Below are positions 23,246-35,182 of a DNA stretch of 64,000 nucleotides, piece after piece. The first letter of the stretch is position 1, and each line of letters starts with the position of its first letter. The stretch lies in assembly GCF_000002235.5 (NCBI RefSeq), contig NW_022145594.1, positions 14,301,001 to 14,365,000 on the forward strand, written 5' to 3'. The DNA is from Strongylocentrotus purpuratus (lineage: Eukaryota > Echinodermata > Echinoidea > Camarodonta > Strongylocentrotidae). The notes below the pieces were generated by a model. It was not told the origin of the DNA, made no database searches, and was given only the letters and a program-made list of their open reading frames with translations. The position numbers and the translations under genes were made by a program.

Positions 23246-24250
23246 CTTTTGAATTTGTTCCGTTCGGAGTCACCGATAGATCTACATCTTATTTAAATCG
23301 TTAAATAAATGTGAACAGCTGATATTCCCTACGGGGCTTGATTTTGTAAATTGATTCATATTCTTGATTTTGCCGATTCATTTGTTACATATAAAAATAG
23401 AGTTAATTTTAAATTTATTTTACCAAACATTTCTTGAGTCATTTGTGTATGTTATAAATTTGGGTCAATGTCGCTATTCATAAGGACCGCTATTCATAAG
23501 GTCCGCTTTTCATAATTGGAGAAAAGGGTCATTATTATTAAGGGTCATTATTCAGAAGGATCGCTATTCGTAATCAAAGAAGAGGGTCGGTATTCATAAT
23601 AGGAGAAGAGGGTCGCTATTCATAATACGACACGAGGGTCGCTATTCATAAGGGTCCCTATTCATAATATTACAAAAGGGTCGGTATTCATAACACAGAA
23701 AGAGGGTCGCTATTTATAATACGAAATGAGGGTCGCTATTCATAATACGAAATGAGGGTCGCTATTCATAATGGAAAATGATGGTCGCTATTCATAAGGG
23801 TCATTATTCATAAGGGTCATTATTCATAATCAATGAAAAGGGTCACTATTCATAATACGACATGAGGGTCGCTATTCATAATAGGAGAAGAGGGTTGCTA
23901 TTCATAATAGGAGAAGAGGGACGCTATTCATAATACGACGTGAGGGTCGCTATACATAATAGGAAATGAGGGTCGCTATTCATAATAGGAGAACAGGGTC
24001 GTTTTTTATAATGTGACGAGAGGGTCGCTATTCATAATACCGAAAAAGTCAAAATGACATAAGCAATAAACTAAATGTAAATAAGAAAGCGACATACTGG
24101 ATAGAGGACACCCCATGGCTACAGCGTAGGCCGGGGGGGGGGGGGGTAGGCCACATGGTCCCAAACATTTGAAGAAAATATTTATTGAAAACTCACATTT
24201 CTGAAGAAAGAAAGGCGTGCCTAAATAATGAACGTGTCCCATCATTCCGG
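23125..24250. repeat. Tandem duplication, left unit (1126 bp)
   Basis: Starts at TCATAAGTGATTTCAACTC and holds, in order, the 5' part of the small ORF, ~220 bp of unique sequence, a short 26-bp satellite array, ACCGAAAAAGTCAAAATGAC, a G run and AACGTGTCCCATCATTCC. The same order begins again at 24251. Sequence outside the array is almost identical between units, so the duplication is recent. Confidence 0.9.
23463..24045 (+). repeat. 26-bp satellite array, short block
   Basis: About 22 units with core GGGTCGCTATTCATAATA followed by a variable 8-base half such as GGAGAAGA, CGAAATGA or CGACATGA. Units near the left edge are more diverged (GGACCGCTATTCATAAGG). TAA codons occur in the unit, so it cannot be coding. 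Confidence 0.95.
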
Positions 24251-26412
24251 TCATAAGTGATTTCAACTCAGCTCTACGATCTTCGTCAACAGTATCCTTA
24301 CCATTTAACTCTCGTGGCATAAAGTTCTTCAGTCTTGAACAATTACCATCTAGTCCAAAGACTCTGGACATCTTTTGAATTTGTTCCGTTCGGACCCACC
24401 GATAGATCTACATCTTATTTAAATCGTTAAATAAATGTGAACAGCTGATATTCCCTACGGGGCTTGATTTTGTAAATTGATTCATATTCTTGATTTTGCC
24501 GATTCATTTGTTACATATAAAAATAGAGTTAATTTTAAATTTATTTTACCAAACATTTCTTGAGTCATTTGTGTATGTTATAAATTTGGGTCAATGTCGC
24601 TATTCATAAGGACCGCTATTCATAAGGTCCGCTTTTCATAATTGGAGAAAAGGGTCATTATTATTAAGGGTCATTATTCAGAAGGATCGCTATTCGTAAT
24701 CAAAGAAGAGGGTCGGTATTCATAATAGGAGAAGAGGGTCGCTATTCATAATACGACACGAGGGTCGCTATTCATAAGGGTCCCTATTCATAATATTACA
24801 AAAGGGTCGGTATTCATAACACAGAAAGAGGGTCGCTATTTATAATACGAAATGAGGGTCGCTATTCATAATACGAAATGAGGGTCGCTATTCATAATGG
24901 AAAATGATGGTCGCTATTCATAAGGGTCATTATTCATAAGGGTCATTATTCATAATCAATGAAAAGGGTCACTATTCATAATACGACATGAGGGTCGCTA
25001 TTCATAATAGGAGAAGAGGGTTGCTATTCATAATAGGAGGAGAGGGACGCTATTCATAATACGACGTGAGGGTCGCTATTCATAATAGGAGAAGAGGGTC
25101 GCTATTCATAATAGGAGAAGAGGGTCGCTGTTCATAATAGGAAAAGAGGGTCGCTATTCATAGTAGGAGAAGAGGGTCGCTATTCATAATAGGAGTAGGG
25201 GGTCGCTATTCATAAAAGAGAAGGGGGTCGCTAGTCATAATACGACGTGAGGGTCGCTATTCAAAATAAGAGAAGAGGGTTGCTATTCATAATAGGAGAA
25301 GAGGGTTGCTATTCATAATAGGACATGAAGGTCGCTATTCATAATAGGAGAAGAGGGTCGCTATTCATAATAGGAAATGAGGGTCGCTATTCATAATACG
25401 ACATGAGGGTCGCTATTCATAATAGGAGAAGAGGGTCGCTATTCATAATACGAAATGAGGTTCGCTATTCATAATAGGAGTAGGGGGTCGCTATTCACAA
25501 TACGAAATGAGAGTCGCTATTCATAATAGGAGAAGAGGGTCGCTATTCATAGTAGGAGTAGGGGTCGCTATTCATAATAGGAGAAGAGGGTCGCTATTCA
25601 TAATAGGAGTAGAGGGTTGCTAATCATTATACAAAATGAGGGTCGCTATTCATAATAAGAAATGAGGGTCGCTATTCATAATAGGAGAAGAGGGTCGCTA
25701 TTCATAAAAGAGTAGAGGATTGCTATTCATAATACAAAATGAGGGTCGCTATTCATAATACGAAATGAGGGTCGCTATTCATAATAGGAAAAGAGGGTCG
25801 CTATTCATAATAGCAGTAGGGGGTCGCTATTCATAATGGGAAAGGTCTCTATTCATAATACGAGTAGGGGTCGCTATTCATAATATAAGAAGAGGGTCGC
25901 TATTCATAATACGACTTGAGGGTCGCTATTCATAATACGAGAAGAGAGTCGCTATTCATAATATGAGTGGGGGTCGCTATTCATAATAGGAGAAGAGGGT
26001 TGCTATTCATAATAGGAGTGGGGGTCGCTATTCATAATAGTAGAAGAGGGTCGCTATTCATAATACGAAATGAGGGTCGCTATTCATAATAGGAGAAAGA
26101 GGGTCGCTATACATAATAGGAAATGAGGGTCGCTATTCATAATAGGAGAACAGGGTCGCTATTTATAATGTGACGAGAGGGTCGCTATTCATAATACCGA
26201 AAAAGTCAAAATGACATAAGCAATAAACTAAATGTAAATAAGAAAGCGACATACTGGATAGAGGACACCCCATGGCTACAGCGTAGGCCGGGGGGGGGGG
26301 GGGGGTAGGCCACATGGTCCCAAACATTTGAAGAAAATATTTATTGAAAACTCACATTTCTGAAGAAAGAAAGGCGTGCCTAAATAATGAACGTGTCCCA
26401 TCATTCCGGTCA
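24251..26412. repeat. Tandem duplication, right unit (~2160 bp)
   Basis: Same order as the left unit, but about 1 kb longer because its satellite array is larger. The last ~235 bp before 26412 match 24018-24250 nearly perfectly, apart from the length of the G run. The array starts and ends alike in both units, so they differ by an internal expansion or deletion. Confidence 0.9.
24588..26206 (+). repeat. 26-bp satellite array, long block
   Basis: About 62 units of the same satellite with core GGGTCGCTATTCATAATA. Variants of the 8-base half (GGAGAAGA, GGAGTAGG, CGAAATGA, CGACATGA) are intermixed, giving a patchy higher-order pattern. It ends ATACCGAAAAAGTC like the short block. Confidence 0.95.
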
Positions 26413-26987
26413 CCAGCCCCCCCCCCCCCCCCCCCCATCCAATTCAGCCCGACCACGCTGCGCCATTCGGCCAACCCTCCCGGCAGTATTCCCTTGGTAC
26501 ATGTACATATTAGCGACAATTCTCGTCCAAGTTGTTCATAGATGGCGTGGCCTGTGTGTGTTTAAGGGTGGGGGGCGGTGGGGTTGTATCAGTGTTGCCT
26601 TCAAGGGGTTGATCTATCATGTATCTTATCCTCAGCAAAGAAAAAAAGCGACAGAGAGGGAGTTGTAGGGACTTAAGTTATATACCATATTTAAGCTTTT
26701 CGTAAATATACAATGTCGCACGACATATTTTCCATATAAGTAAGGAAGTTGGATATTCAGAATCAGATACGATTTTGTTTTACCGTAAGACATTATGCGA
26801 ACGGTTGCATCCCCTGTATTGTGTATTTTTAATATATTTTACTTTTTAGCTTTGATAATTATAGACATCCCCATAATCTAGCTAATATATTTCCCCCGCT
26901 ACAGCGGTGAAAACAAAAAGGAAAACACACATAATCCTATCGTCATTTGTCCCGCTCGTGGGAAATCTTGCCCCAGCACCCTGCCCC
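26413..26987. other. Spacer between satellite and transposon, no gene
   Basis: Contains a C run at 26417-26436 and G-rich tracts; small open frames across them are low complexity. Nothing recognisable is present. Confidence 0.5.
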
Positions 26988-29091
26988 CAGGGGCGTCGCT
27001 AGACCTTTTTCAGTGGGGGGGGGGGGGGGTGTAGAGGCCAACGATTACCGACAAAACTAGCGACCAATTACCGACAAAATTACTTGTCCAATATCTACAA
27101 ATTTAACCCTATAAACCCGGGGCCGAAGGCTAAATTGTTTTTCCTATGGACTATCTATAGTACTAGCATATGCGCAAATGGTCATTTTCCTCGACGACAT
27201 AAATATACGAATTATTTCGTCAACTTAGTCAGCATGATAGCTGATATATTTTAATGCAGGCGCGGAGCTAGGATCTTATTTTAGGGAGGGCGGTAGTATG
27301 CAAGCGAATCACTTAAAGAGCGCTCATTAGGGGGTGTGGGTGATAGGCCTCTAAATTATTAGGAAAAGAAGACGATTTATTGTACCTTTCTCGACTGTTA
27401 ATCCTTGTCTAAATGAAGTTCCCCCTCCCCCTCCCGCGCGAAGCGTGAAAGCTTTGACGTTTCATTAAATTATTATGAAAAGAAGACGATTTGCTGAACC
27501 GTTCTCTACTGTTAATCTTTGTCTGAATTCAGTTTCTCCCCCTCCCACGTAAGTTTTGGCGTTTCATTAAATTATTAGAGAAAGTCGACGATTCGTTGAA
27601 TTGCTCGACTCTTAATGCTTGTCTGAATGAACTTTCCCCTCCGCGCGAAGCGCGGAAATTTTGACGTTTCATTAAATTATTAGAGAAAGAAGACAATTCG
27701 TTGTATCGTTCTCGACTCGTGTAAATGAAGTTTTCTCCCTTCGCGCGAAGCGCGGAATTTTTGGCGTTTCATCACAATATAGGGAAAGATAGACGATTCG
27801 TCATACCGTTTTCGACTCTTATTACTCCCTATTCATCTGAATTTAGTTTCCCCCTCTCGCGCGAAGCGCGGAAGCTTTGACGTTTCATTAAATTATTAGA
27901 GAAAGAAGACGATTCGTTTGTACCGTTTTCGACTCTTAATAAGCCCTATTTGGTGTACTGTTCTCGACTCTTAGTCCTTATCTGCATTCAGTTGTCCCCC
28001 TTCCGCGCGAAGCGCGCAGAGTTTGGCGTTTCATTAAATTATTAGAGAAAGTAGCCGATTCTTTGAACCGTGCTCGAATCCTAATCCTTGTCTGAATAAA
28101 GCTTCCCCCTCCCGCGCGAAGCGCGGACATTTTGATGTTTCATTAAATTATTAGAGAAAGTAGACGATTCGTTGAACCGTGCTCGACTCTTAATCCTTGT
28201 CTAAATTCAGTTTCCCCCTCTCGCGCGAAACGCGGAAGCTTTGACGTTTCATTAAATTATTAGAGAAAGTAGACGATTCGTTGAACCGTGCTCGACTCTT
28301 AATCCTGTCTGTTCGACTCTTAATAAGCCCCAATTGTCTGAATTCAGTTTCCCCCTCTCGCGCGAAGCATGGAAGCTTTGACGTTTCATTACATTATTAG
28401 AGAAAGAAGTCGATTCGCTTGTACCGTTTTCGACTCTTAATAAGCCCTATTTGGTGTACTGTTTTCGACTCTTAATCCTTATCTGAATTCAGCTGCCCCC
28501 CTTCCGCGAGAAGCGCGGAGGGTTTGGCGTTTCATTAAATTATTAGAGAAAGTAGACGATTCTTAGAACCGTGCTCGACTCTTAATCCTTGTCTGAATAA
28601 AGCTTCCCCCTCCTGCGCGAAGCGCGGACATTTTGACGTTTCATTAAATTATTAGAGAAAGAAGATGATTCGTTGTACCGTTTTCGACTCTTAATAAGCC
28701 CTAATTGTCTGAATTCAGTTTTCCCCTTCCGGGGCGTTTCATCACAATAATAGAGAAGAAAGACGATTTGTCGTACCTGTCGACTCTTAACCCTTTTTTG
28801 AATTTAGTTCCCCCGAAAATTTTAAACCTCTGATTTCTTTAGCTGAAATTATAGGAAAGTGAAACTTCGAGAAAATACAAGTATTGTAGTTGTCACAGCG
28901 TATAAAAAGTCACAGTTTGTAGTGAAAAAAAACTTGTCGGCCGACCGACAATATACATCTCACCGACTTCAAACTTCTGCATTGATATAGTTCACGAGGA
29001 TCGAGCAAGAATACCGACACAGCTGACCCGACATAGCAACATATTTACCCGTGTCTTTCTTGCTACCCCGACGAGACGACTCCACCCACCA

Positions 29092-29130
<39 letters not shown>

Positions 29131-29468
29131 TCCCATCCTTCTTCTCTCAGGCTCTTTCCCCCTCTCTCTCTCTCTCTCTTTCATCCCCCGTTTATTTCTT
29201 TCCTTTTCCTGTTTTTGTCCTTTTCTCCTTTTCTTTATTTTCCTTTCTTTCCTCTCCTTCCTCGTTTTCTTTTTTTTCTCTTTCTCGGATTCTCCCTTCT
29301 TTTCTCTTTCCTTTCTTTCCTATCTTTTCCTTTTCTTGTTTTCTCTCTTTTCCTTTACCTCTCATTTCCCCCTCCCCCTTTTCTCATTCCCCCCCGACAA
29401 TATCTCGACAGGTGGGGGGGGGGGGGGGGTGTCGCACCCCACACCCTCCCCCTTTAGCGACGCCCCTG
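26988..29468. mobile_element. Non-autonomous DNA transposon with 14-bp terminal inverted repeats
   Basis: Left end CAGGGGCGTCGCTA at 26988 has a perfect inverted partner ending at 29468. Flanking 8-mers CCTGCCCC and CCTATACC agree at 5 of 8, so a hAT-type duplication is possible but weak. Inside are the ~110-bp repeat array, a nested hAT-like terminus at 27257 (CAGGCGCGGAGCTAGGATC) and CT-rich tracts. No transposase is encoded. Confidence 0.55.
27340..28800 (+). repeat. ~110-bp tandem repeat array, forward block
   Basis: About 12-13 units. Each carries a hairpin-forming GCGCGAAGCGCGG, then GCTTTGACGTTTCATTAAAT, TATTAGAGAAAG, AGACGATTCGTTGTACCGTT, CTCGACTCTTAATCCTTGTC and a CCCCCTC stretch. 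Units vary in length by small deletions. The repeat is non-coding and recurs inverted at 30895-31420 and forward at 35520-35945. Confidence 0.9.
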
Positions 29469-29543
29469 CCTATACCGGTCATTTTCGTACCGTTTACCGT
29501 CCGTACATCCAGGCGCGGATCCAGGGGGGCGAGGTGGTAAAAG

Positions 29544-29574
<31 letters not shown>

Positions 29575-30420
29575 AAAAAAAAAAAAAAAAGGAGAGAAAA
29601 AGAGAGAGTAGGAAAAGAAGGGAAAGGTAAAGAGGAGAGAAAAGAAAGAAAGAAAGAAGAGGAAGAAGAAAAGAAATGGAGGAAAAGAAGGAAATCGGGG
29701 GGGCCTTGCTTCCACCCCCTCCCCCATAAAAATAGAAGAAAAAGGGGAAAGAAAAAAGGAGGAAGAAGAAAAGTATAGAAAAGGGATATCAGTTGCGAGT
29801 TTCCCGCCAACAAGGTTTGGATCGAAAGGCCCTTGCCTCCCCCCTCCCCTCAGCAAAAAAGAGAAAGGGAAAGAAAATAAAGAGGAAGAAGAAAAAACAA
29901 GGGGGAAAAGATACGTTTTTGCGCCCCTCTCACCCCCCCCCCCCCGAAACGAGAACAAGCGCCAGATACGCCACTGGACACCACAGGCATACTCATTGGC
30001 GGATCCAGAGGGGCCAAAACGCCGCCCCCCCCCCCTATTCGCGGCGCAAAAAAAGAGGGAAAAAGAAGAGAAGAAAATAAAGGAGAAGCAAAAGAAAGGA
30101 GAAGAAAAAGAAAAGAGAAGAGAAGAGACAAGAAAGAAGAGAAAAGAAACAGAGAGAGAGGGTAAAAGGAAAGCCCCCCCCCCCCCTTCTCCCTCCCACT
30201 CCGGGGTCGGAGGGACCGAATTCGTGTTCCCAAAATCTCCGGTAAAGGAGTACTTTTCACGCAACAAAGTCCGGCCCGTAATACACACAAATCTGGCCCG
30301 TACTGACTTTACACACCGGAGATAGAGGGGTGCTTTCAAAGAGAGGGAAATGCGTACGCGTACTCTAGATAACACTGAGTGGGGGGGGGGGGGGGGGGGT
30401 GGAAAAGGTGGAAAGACAAG
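29050..30420. repeat. Low-complexity purine/pyrimidine tracts with hAT-like termini
   Basis: Pyrimidine-rich (29100-29395) and purine-rich (29560-30175) stretches alternate with G or C runs of 10-20. hAT-like terminal strings occur at 29510 (CAGGCGCGGATCCAGG), at 29962-29976 inverted (CAGTGGCGTATCTGG on the minus strand) and at 29994 (CATTGGCGGATCCAG). These probably mark several nested or partial non-autonomous elements whose partners I could not assign. Long open frames here are low-complexity artefacts. Confidence 0.6.
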
Positions 30421-30894
30421 GAAATGGCGCTTAGTGACAGTAACTTTCGAGCCACGGAATCAAAGTTAAACGTTAAAAAAGCCCCTGCGATGCAAAGTCA
30501 ATTTTGTAATTAACGGTAGGGGGGCCGCTTCTCAACTCTTATTTTGCATTTCATTTGGCTTCAGCTCATATAAACTCGCTTGAGCTTGTATTTGAGCTCA
30601 TGTTGGTAGTAATCATGGACAGGGGCGGTAATCCTGGGCCCGATAGGAGGACACGTCCCCCATGAAATTTAGAAATATAGCTAGAAAGATATATAGCATA
30701 CAACATTGCAAAGTTTTGCTTGGTCGCTACGCCCCCTCGCCCAATAACACAAAACTATGTATGATATGACACTCGGCCCACGCTCCCGGCCGTGATTTAT
30801 CCATGGTTGTTGCAATAATTTTTATTATTTACTATTTCTATTATTGTGTGCTATCACAATCATGATTGTTTCATTTTCCCTTTAAAGCAGGCGA
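30421..30894. other. Short spacer, no gene
   Basis: Mixed AT-rich sequence between the homopolymer zone and the inverted ~110-bp repeats; no feature is supported. Confidence 0.4.
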
Positions 30895-31420
30895 GTACCC
30901 GGAGTCGAGAATGGAACAACGAATCGTCTTCTTTCTCTAATAATTTCATTAAACAATGAAAGGTCAAAGCTTCCGCGCTTCGCGCGGGAGGGGGTGGGGG
31001 AACTCAAATCAGACAAAGAAAAAAGGTCGAGAATGGTACAACGAATCGTCTTCTTTCTCTAATAATTTCATTAAGCTATGAAAGGTCAAAGCTTACCCGC
31101 TTTGCGCAAGAGGGGATAGGGGTGAGAACTGAATTCAGACAAGGATTAATAATCAAGAATGGTACAACAAATCCTCTTCTGTCTCTAATAATTTAATGAA
31201 ACATCAAAGCTTCCACGTTTTGCGCGGGAGGGAGGAAACTGAATTCAGACAAGGAATTACAGTCGAGAATGGAACAACGAATCATCTTCTTTCTCTAATA
31301 ATTAATTAAAGGTCAAGGCGAGGGGGGAAACTGAATTCAGACAAGGATTAAGAGTCGAGAATGGTACAATAAATCGTCTTCTTTTTATAATAATTAATGA
31401 AAGTTCAAAGCTTTCGCGCG
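30895..31420 (-). repeat. ~110-bp tandem repeat array, inverted block
   Basis: About five units read as the reverse complement of the array at 27340-28800 (GGTCGAGAATGGTACAACGA, ATCGTCTTCTTTCTCTAATA, TTCCGCGCTTCGCGCG). They face the forward block across about 2.1 kb. Confidence 0.9.
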
Positions 31421-32332
31421 TAATGGGTGTGTGTGTGGGGGGGGGGGGAACAGCGAGCTGCCCGAATATGAATTTTTGATATCTTTTCTCGCTTATCTTG
31501 GTGATTAATAACACTTTCACAAAATACATATTATGCTCAAATTTTTGCTCGCTCGTTTCGCTCACTAGCCGAATTGTGACCTAGAAAAATCCCTTTTCGG
31601 GCAAGAGGCTTTATAGCCCACCCCCCCCCCCCCACCCCCCGATGAAAATGTCAAAAAAATGTATATCTTAAAAACGGAGATGTTTATATCGGACAAGAGA
31701 CGTTAAATGAGCTTGCCCCCCTTTCCAAAATTGTGCCTGCTTGTAGGTACCGGTATTGTGCTTCTAATATGACCTTGTCAGTATTGTTATGTTGAGTTGA
31801 AAAAATGGTCTGCGCATTTTTCAAATTTCCGTCCCCCCCCCCCCCTATTGGAAAATTCTTGATCCGCGCCGGGGCGTACTGATGGGGGGGGGGGGGGGGA
31901 GGGGGCTCGGTAGGTAGATACTAGGCTTATGGTCCAATCCCGCTCAATAATTTGTAGGTCCATAAGTCCTAATACAAATTACTTTCTACAAAAAAATTAT
32001 TGTCGTATAAACAATTACTAGTTTCTTAAATAGCAAGCTAAAATGGATAATGGGCCTGCTTGGCGTACTTAATATCTCATTGGCGTAGCCAGGATAAGAT
32101 CAGTCGGGGGCAGGGTGGTGGGGCAAGATTTCCAACAAGGAGGACAATTTACGATAGGACTATATGTGTGTTATGTTTTACTTTTTTTTTTCGTCACCAC
32201 ATGAGCTCTATATAATTATTAAAGATAACAGATAAAATAAAACTACTTTAAAAAGAGACAACTATTCAGGGCTATATGACGCCCCCCCCCCCTACAGGAC
32301 CAGGAACGTAGCCACGGGGGGGGGGGCAACTT
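31421..32332. other. Homopolymer-rich spacer with further hAT-like termini
   Basis: G or C runs at 31437-31448, 31620-31640, 31833-31845, 31885-31899, 32282-32292 and 32318-32327. Terminal-like strings occur near 31858-31880 (reverse complement of CAGTACGCCCCGGCGCGGAT), 32084 (CATTGGCGTAGCCAGGAT) and 32302 (CAGGAACGTAGCCACGG). No coding sequence is seen. Confidence 0.5.
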
Positions 32333-33722
32333 TTAAGAATAGCGATCCTATACTTCTATTATGAATAGCGAACCTCATTTCTTTTTATGAATATCGACCT
32401 TCATTTCGTATTATGAATAGCGACCCTCTTCTCCTATTATGAATAGCAACCCTCTACTCCTATTTTGAATAGCGAACCTCTTCTCCTATTATGAATAGCG
32501 AATCTCATTTCGTATTATGAATAGCGACCCCTTACTCCTATTATGAATAGCGACCCTCTTCTCCTATTATGAATAGCGACCCTCTCCTCCTATTATGAAT
32601 AGCGACCCTCATTTCTTATTATGAATAGCGACCCTCATTTCGTATTATGAATAGCGACCCTCTTCTCCTATTATGAATAGCGACCCTCTTCTCTTATTAT
32701 GAATAGCGACCCTCTTCTTCTATTATGAATAGCGACCTTCTTCTCCTTTTATGAACAGCGAACCTCATTTCGTATCATGAATAGCGACCCTCTTCTCCTA
32801 TTATGAATAGTGAACCTCATTTCGTATCATGAATAGCGACCCATTACTCCTATTATAAATAGCGACCCTCATTTCTTATTATAAATAGCGAACCTCATTT
32901 CGTATTATGAATAGCGACCCTCATTTCGTTTTATGAATAGCGACCCTCTTCTCTTATTATGAATAGCGACCCTCTTCTCCTATTATGAATAGCGACCCTC
33001 ATTTTGTATTATGAATAGCGACCCTCATTTCGTATTATGAATAGCGACCCTCTTCTCCTATTATGAATAGCGACCCTCTTCTCCTATTATAGATAGCGAC
33101 CCTCTTCTCCTATTATGAATAGCAACCCTCTTCTCTTATTATGAATAGGGACCCTCACGTCGTATCATGACTAGCGACCCCCTTCTCTTTTATGAATAGC
33201 GACCCCCTACTCCTATTATGAATAGCGACCCTCTTCTCCTATTATGAATAGCGACCCTCTTCTCCTATTATGAATAGCGACCCTCTTCTCCTATTATGAA
33301 TAGCGACCCTCTTCTCCTATTATGAATAGCGACCCTCTTCTCCTATTATGAATAGCGACCCTCTCCTCCTATTATGAATAGCGACCCTCATTTCGTATTA
33401 TGAATAGCGACCCTCTTCCCGTGTTATGAATAGCGACCCTTATAAGTAATGAACCTTATTTCGTATTATGAATAGCGACCCTCTCGTCGTATTATGAATA
33501 GCGACCCTGATTTCATATTATGAATAGCGGTCCTTATGATTAATGACCCTTAATATGAATTATGAATAGCGACCCTCATCTCACGTTATGAATAGCGGTC
33601 CTTATGATTAACGAACCTTTTTTCTTTATGAATAGCGACCCTCTTTTGCCATTATGAATACCGGACCAGGAAGTACGGGAAATTACACGTTTTGAATAAC
33701 GGTCCTTATGAATAGCGAATAG
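32333..33722 (-). repeat. 26-bp satellite array, inverted block
   Basis: About 53 units of the same satellite as at 23.5-26.2 kb but in reverse complement (TATTATGAATAGCGACCC core). Edge units on the right are diverged (GGTCCTTATGATTAATGACC), mirroring the diverged edge of the left arrays. Confidence 0.95.
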
Positions 33723-34870
33723 ACCCCATAAATTTAATCCTTAATCTATTTTGGTGAGAAAACACACGTACATCGTGACAATGGCGCTCTTTGCAATAAA
33801 ACAATACGGAGCCATTGTAATGTCGTTGTGTGTTTGTGAACAGGAGGCAAAAGACAAGAATCATGTGCCAGTTATTTATCTTTCTTATCGGATTCATATT
33901 TTGTTCTGCTAGTAAGTATACCACATAATAAGCTGAGTTTTCTAGGGTGTACACACCGTAATAGGTCATTGATTGATTGATGGCATCTATTTTATTTTTC
34001 CTTTTCAATCTTTGTCATGAAAGGAATTTTTTCCAGACGAGAAGGGAAATGTACAACTCAAAGGAAATGTACTACTCTAAGGTCAGATAGAGGTAGCCAA
34101 GCACAGGTGAATTTTGGCATAGTCATTTGCATATAACACACACAGTATATGGGGAGTTTTGATGTGCATGACTTCGGGTTGCCTATTGAATGTAGAGAGA
34201 AATAGAAATAGCTTGGATACCCAGGAGGTTGGGAATGTTAAGGACCTGGAAAAGAAAGGGTAAAGGGAAGTTGATGTAGAATAACGGGCAGAACCCTTCA
34301 CGTCAGTGCTACGATGTAGACGTTTAATGCACGAGGTAGATTTATTTAGGAGCAGAAACATTTTCTTCAGAGAGACTTTTACTTCGGGGCGAGATAAACT
34401 GTCAAGTCGACGGGGATTTCTACGCAGTTTAGAGACTGGCCAAGCGACCAGGACCAGGAGGGACTCACGGGATGAAAGCTTCCCTGTTGTAAAGTTATGT
34501 TCTATTAAATTCTTTATGTGCTGTTGATTTTGACGCCACGATTTGTAGGCTGAATATTAAACCTTCATTTAAACTTATAAAAGTGTGTTGTAGTGTGGAT
34601 TTATGATGAGGTAGAAGTGTAAATAATTTTAAAAAGTCACTCACGTGACAAACTAATATTGTTGAAGTATTTTACGCAAATTATGAAGATTTCAATTTCG
34701 TTTGTAGTAACTTTGCTAAGAAATTATTTATCCTAGCTGGTTCACTTTGTACTTATAATCATATTTAATGTATTGAACCTGAGATTGGTAATGAAGGTTC
34801 GAATAGCTACACTAAAATAATAAACTATAAAAGAAAAGTGAACGAGAGGAAAAGAGGAAGAAGATTAATC
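33723..34870. other. Spacer, no gene firmly recognised
   Basis: Non-repetitive by eye. The part around 34290-34560 is less AT-rich and ends with an ATTAAA-like signal near 34503, so it could be an exon or a repeat end. No open frame with recognisable protein features supports either. Confidence 0.3.
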
Positions 34871-35182
34871 AACTTCAATTAATCGCATCTGTAAATCGTC
34901 ACTTTTTATAAAAAAATAATGACAGTTTCCCTTCTTCGGAAATTATTTCAAGTTCCATCAAACGGGTTGATTCTGATCGAAAAAACGCCGATATAGTTAT
35001 ACAGACTCAATAATCACTCACGGTTGCACAAGGGCAAACAAGACATTAGTCTGTAAAACCAATACATAGGTGAAACCGTCCGCCGATTTGAAGTGGGTGA
35101 TTCGAAAAGAGTTAAATTATTCTGAGGATTCTCAAAACTATGTTTATGATAAACGTGATGAACGTCTTCCTACACAGAGCAA

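Noticed and set aside
23463-26206. Regularly spaced repeats that could suggest a CRISPR array
   Set aside because: The units are contiguous 26-bp satellite with variable 8-base halves, not repeats with unique spacers, and the host is clearly eukaryotic.
29494-30375. Long open frames over 29.0-30.4 kb, up to 293 codons
   Set aside because: They translate purine/pyrimidine tracts and G/C runs into Phe/Ser/Leu/Gly or Lys/Glu strings, and several frames are open at once. No gene is supported.
34045-34600. Possible solo LTR or host terminal exon with an ATTAAA signal
   Set aside because: No paired terminal repeats, target duplication, primer-binding site or coding frame could be seen, so no call is made.
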